Positions 14,957-16,797 of a stretch of 16,797 nucleotides of DNA are shown piece after piece. Origin of the DNA: Paraktedonobacter sp035294465 (lineage in GTDB: Bacteria; Chloroflexota; Ktedonobacteria; Ktedonobacterales; Ktedonobacteraceae). Position 1 is the first letter of the stretch. The number at the start of each line of letters is the position of its first letter. The stretch is from positions 1 to 16,797 of the forward strand of contig DATGKW010000156.1 of NCBI GenBank assembly GCA_035294465.1, given 5' to 3'. The notes beneath the pieces were generated by a model. It was not told the origin of the DNA, ran no database searches, and saw only the letters and a list, made by a program, of their open reading frames with translations. The position numbers were made by a program, and so were the translations under genes.

Positions 14957-14968
14957 GTTGACATGTCA
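14951..14968. promoter_or_regulatory. Overlapping palindromes at the start of the second S53 gene
   Basis: CAACATGTTG (14951-14960) and TGACATGTCA (14959-14968) are both perfect 10-bp palindromes sharing two bases, so ACATGT recurs with an eight-base period. The ATG at 14956 lies inside the first. If this is an operator, the true start may be the ATG at 14914. The rest of the gap to 15244 shows only a 10-bp palindrome (ATATCGATAT, 15168-15177) and no convincing gene. Confidence 0.35.
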
Positions 14969-15244
14969 TCTCACTATGCTGCTCATGAGCTATTTTGAAC
15001 GTCCGAACGCTTCTTTTCTCAGAAGCCTGGCAGCAGCAGCCACGTGGGTGCATTGATCTGGTCCGGTAGAGAATTGACCACAGCCTTCACTTTCTCTAGA
15101 AGAGAGGTACCGAAAACTGCCAGCTTGCTTACTGATGAGAGTATCATAACATAATTTGAGTTGACACATATCGATATAAAATGGAGCGTAGCCCAAATGG
15201 GTCAACTATATTTGCATCTTGGAATAGCAATACTTTTGGGGGAC

Positions 15245-15841
15245 CTAACTTTCTTCCACAAACACTTTATCCCCAGCTTGTAGCAAAAACGGCTCTTCGT
15301 TCGTAAAGGTCGCGTAAAATCCACGCCGGCCATGATCCAGGAAAATCAGTGTCTCACGCAGGATTTCGGCGGGCATCGGTATAAGTACGTCGTCGAGGAC
15401 AAAATGGCTAAACTCTACGCAGGGTGCGGCTACCGCCAGAGAATCGAGAGAGGCCAGCATACCATTTTCCTGCGATTGGAGAGTCAAGCGCCTGCCCAGA
15501 GCCTCAAGCGCGAACTCTTCTTCCGCCTCTATTAAAATATTTTCCCCAGCACAGCCATCAATCACATGCCGGCCAAATCTCGCTCGCATAGCCCGGTAAT
15601 GGCTGGTAAAACCGAAAGAAACACCATTCATACCGGTATTGCGGCTGTCCGGGTGAGCCGCGTTATGTACATCCACCACTTGCTCATTCTCCGCCGTCAG
15701 GCCAATCACGCCCTCGCGAGTCAATAGCAACTTTGCTGTGACTAGCAACGGAGACGGATCATAAAAACGGTGAGGCTTCTTCCCCTGCTTCACCCTTGTA
15801 GGCTGAACCTGAACCTGTTTGACACGACCAATCTGATGCAT
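15245..15841 (-). CDS. MOSC domain-containing protein
   Basis: The 198-residue protein shows the MOSC pattern: GENILIE (99-105), a conserved-type cysteine at 141 (APCVEFSHF), HGRRGFYATF (170-179) and AGDKVFVEE at the end. MOSC domains, known from molybdenum cofactor sulfurases and related enzymes, use a cysteine to handle sulfur or bind molybdopterin. This is a stand-alone domain without the NifS-like part, as in YiiM-type proteins, so it may act in molybdoenzyme maturation or reduction of N-hydroxylated compounds; the substrate is unknown. AGAGG lies upstream of the ATG. It follows the edge methyltransferase gene on the same strand with a 111-base gap, and no link between them is evident. 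Confidence 0.78.
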   Translation of the reverse strand: MHQIGRVKQVQVQPTRVKQGKKPHRFYDPSPLLVTAKLLLTREGVIGLTAENEQVVDVHNAAHPDSRNTGMNGVSFGFTSHYRAMRARFGRHVIDGCAGENILIEAEEEFALEALGRRLTLQSQENGMLASLDSLAVAAPCVEFSHFVLDDVLIPMPAEILRETLIFLDHGRRGFYATFTNEEPFLLQAGDKVFVEES

Positions 15842-15952
15842 CTGTGACCTCTCTGCAAGCTACTGTTCCGTTTTTTGATAGCATATCACATCCATACCCC
15901 TCTCTCATCAGAGCTTTCTCACTTGCTGGTTTTCGCCATAATAGAGCAGGAC

Positions 15953-16797
15953 TTAACTCCGATCGCCCCAGAGCGTGCCAGCGGACCGTTCACGCCTGGA
16001 CGGCACTGTACCCCAGGCAGTCAGCAAGTTCCAGGTTGCCACAAAGTTCGGTTGTTGCATCTCGCTGAGTGCTTGCCCGCAGATTTGCTCATAGTCCTCC
16101 GGCACACGCGTCCACTTATGCAAAAATGGCAGGCCCGTCCGAAAGGTAAGCCTGACATTCTCAGCGAACCGTTGCCATTCTGGAGTCCCAGGCCGATACG
16201 TTCGGGGAGACAGTTTCGTTTGCACTTGCCGCAGGCCATGCTGCTGAAGCAGATGCACCAATTTACTGCTCAGGCCATCATTAGTGGGGGTAAAGAAGTA
16301 TCCCGCACGATGCAGGGCTTGAATGAACAGCTTGGAATGGCATTCGAGAGCCGGGCTGTTGCTTTCCCACCATGCGCCCTCAACGATGCGAATCACCCCC
16401 CCCGGACGACAGACGCGCTGGTACTCCTCTAGCAGTTTGCGCCAATCCCAGGTGCGCAACCAGCTCATTCCGCCGCGCTGATTCACCAGATCGAAGAAAT
16501 TCCTGGGAAATTCGAGCATGCGCAGGGCATCCATCACCTGAAATTCTACGCGGTCACTGACCTGCGCGGCTTCCGCCTGTGTACGTGCGTACTCCACGAA
16601 CGTCTGACTGATATCAATGCCGATGAGCACCTTGACACTGGGGTAGCTTTTCGCGACCTCGATGAGCCAGCCACCGGTGCCGCAACCAACATCAAGCACG
16701 CGTGCGAAAGCCGCCGAGTCAGGTTGCTCTGGCAGCACACCCCCCATGTCCGCAGTGAGCATGGCATCCAGAACCTGTAAACGAGCCAGTTCTTCTT
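15953..16797 (-). CDS. SAM-dependent class I methyltransferase, 5' end outside the window
   Basis: The reading frame stays open to the window edge: eleven codons (E-E-L-A-R-L-Q-V-L-D-A) precede the ATG at 16762, so the gene is partial and its true start lies beyond 16797. The core is clear: VLDVGCGTGGWLIEVA (motif I), LIGIDISQTFVEYAR (motif II), VEFQVMDAL, FFDLVNQRGGMSWL, and CRPGGVIRIVE (post-motif region). The C-terminal ~110 residues are less conserved and probably bind the substrate, which I cannot identify. It resembles UbiE/type-11 methyltransferases acting on small molecules or lipids. It is distinct from the methyltransferase at 7685-8539, with little visible similarity outside the SAM motifs. 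Confidence 0.88.
   Translation of the reverse strand, partial: EELARLQVLDAMLTADMGGVLPEQPDSAAFARVLDVGCGTGGWLIEVAKSYPSVKVLIGIDISQTFVEYARTQAEAAQVSDRVEFQVMDALRMLEFPRNFFDLVNQRGGMSWLRTWDWRKLLEEYQRVCRPGGVIRIVEGAWWESNSPALECHSKLFIQALHRAGYFFTPTNDGLSSKLVHLLQQHGLRQVQTKLSPRTYRPGTPEWQRFAENVRLTFRTGLPFLHKWTRVPEDYEQICGQALSEMQQPNFVATWNLLTAWGTVPSRRERSAGTLWGDRS

Noticed and set aside
15161..15180. TTGACA followed by TATAAA, which looks promoter-like
   Set aside because: The two elements are only eight bases apart, too close for sigma-70, and no plus-strand gene follows.
14990..15205. A 71-codon minus-strand frame in the gap before the MOSC gene
   Set aside because: No ribosome binding site, mixed composition and no domain; I treat the gap as non-coding.
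15160..15205. GTTGAC (15160-15165) facing GTCAAC (15200-15205)
   Set aside because: A six-base inverted repeat over 46 bases is expected by chance at this frequency, and it matches no gene start.
1..16797. Toxin-antitoxin, phage defence, CRISPR or mobile element content
   Set aside because: I looked for paired small toxin genes, nuclease/helicase cassettes, repeat-spacer arrays, transposases and terminal repeats, and saw none.

Overview
The window looks like chromosome from a Gram-positive-type, GC-moderate (roughly mid-50% GC) soil bacterium. My best guess is Chloroflexota, class Ktedonobacteria. This is inferred from the mix of prodomain-less S53 peptidases, a PadR-linked PP2C phosphatase, HTH-GAF regulators and a ClgR-like regulator beside clpP. 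No rRNA or marker gene confirms it. I see no tRNA, rRNA, CRISPR array, insertion sequence or phage gene.

Layout: (1) 1-1650: a leader with a 12-bp palindrome over a weak promoter, then a secreted S53-type peptidase with a TTG start and a damaged C-terminal calcium site. (2) 1678-4979, all minus strand: a PadR regulator is coupled (TAATG) to an unusual PP2C phosphatase, followed by L-threonine aldolase and then a four-helix membrane protein that has its own strong ribosome binding site. (3) 5290-7472, plus strand: a membrane-anchored coiled-coil/pentapeptide-repeat protein, then fabG, closed by a strong branched terminator. (4) 7685-10790, plus strand: a SAM methyltransferase, an HTH-GAF regulator coupled to a cytoplasmic lectin-fold protein, and a tiny membrane protein. 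(5) 10829-12552, minus strand: DUF4177-like protein, a ClpP variant and a metallophosphoesterase, divergent from (6) 12777-13172, a ClgR-like XRE regulator. A near-consensus promoter and two perfect CTATGC-N5-GCATAG dyads lie between them. (7) 13254-14956, minus strand: a second S53 peptidase, membrane anchored, and a small GlsB/YeaQ-like membrane protein. (8) 15245 to the end, minus strand: a MOSC-domain protein and a methyltransferase that runs off the right edge.

The best leads are the regulatory array between the ClgR-like gene and the clpP operon (probable autoregulated protease control), the fusion of a PadR-associated N-terminal module to PP2C, and the translationally coupled HTH-GAF/lectin-fold pair. 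None is a complete novel system visible from sequence alone, but each makes a testable prediction.
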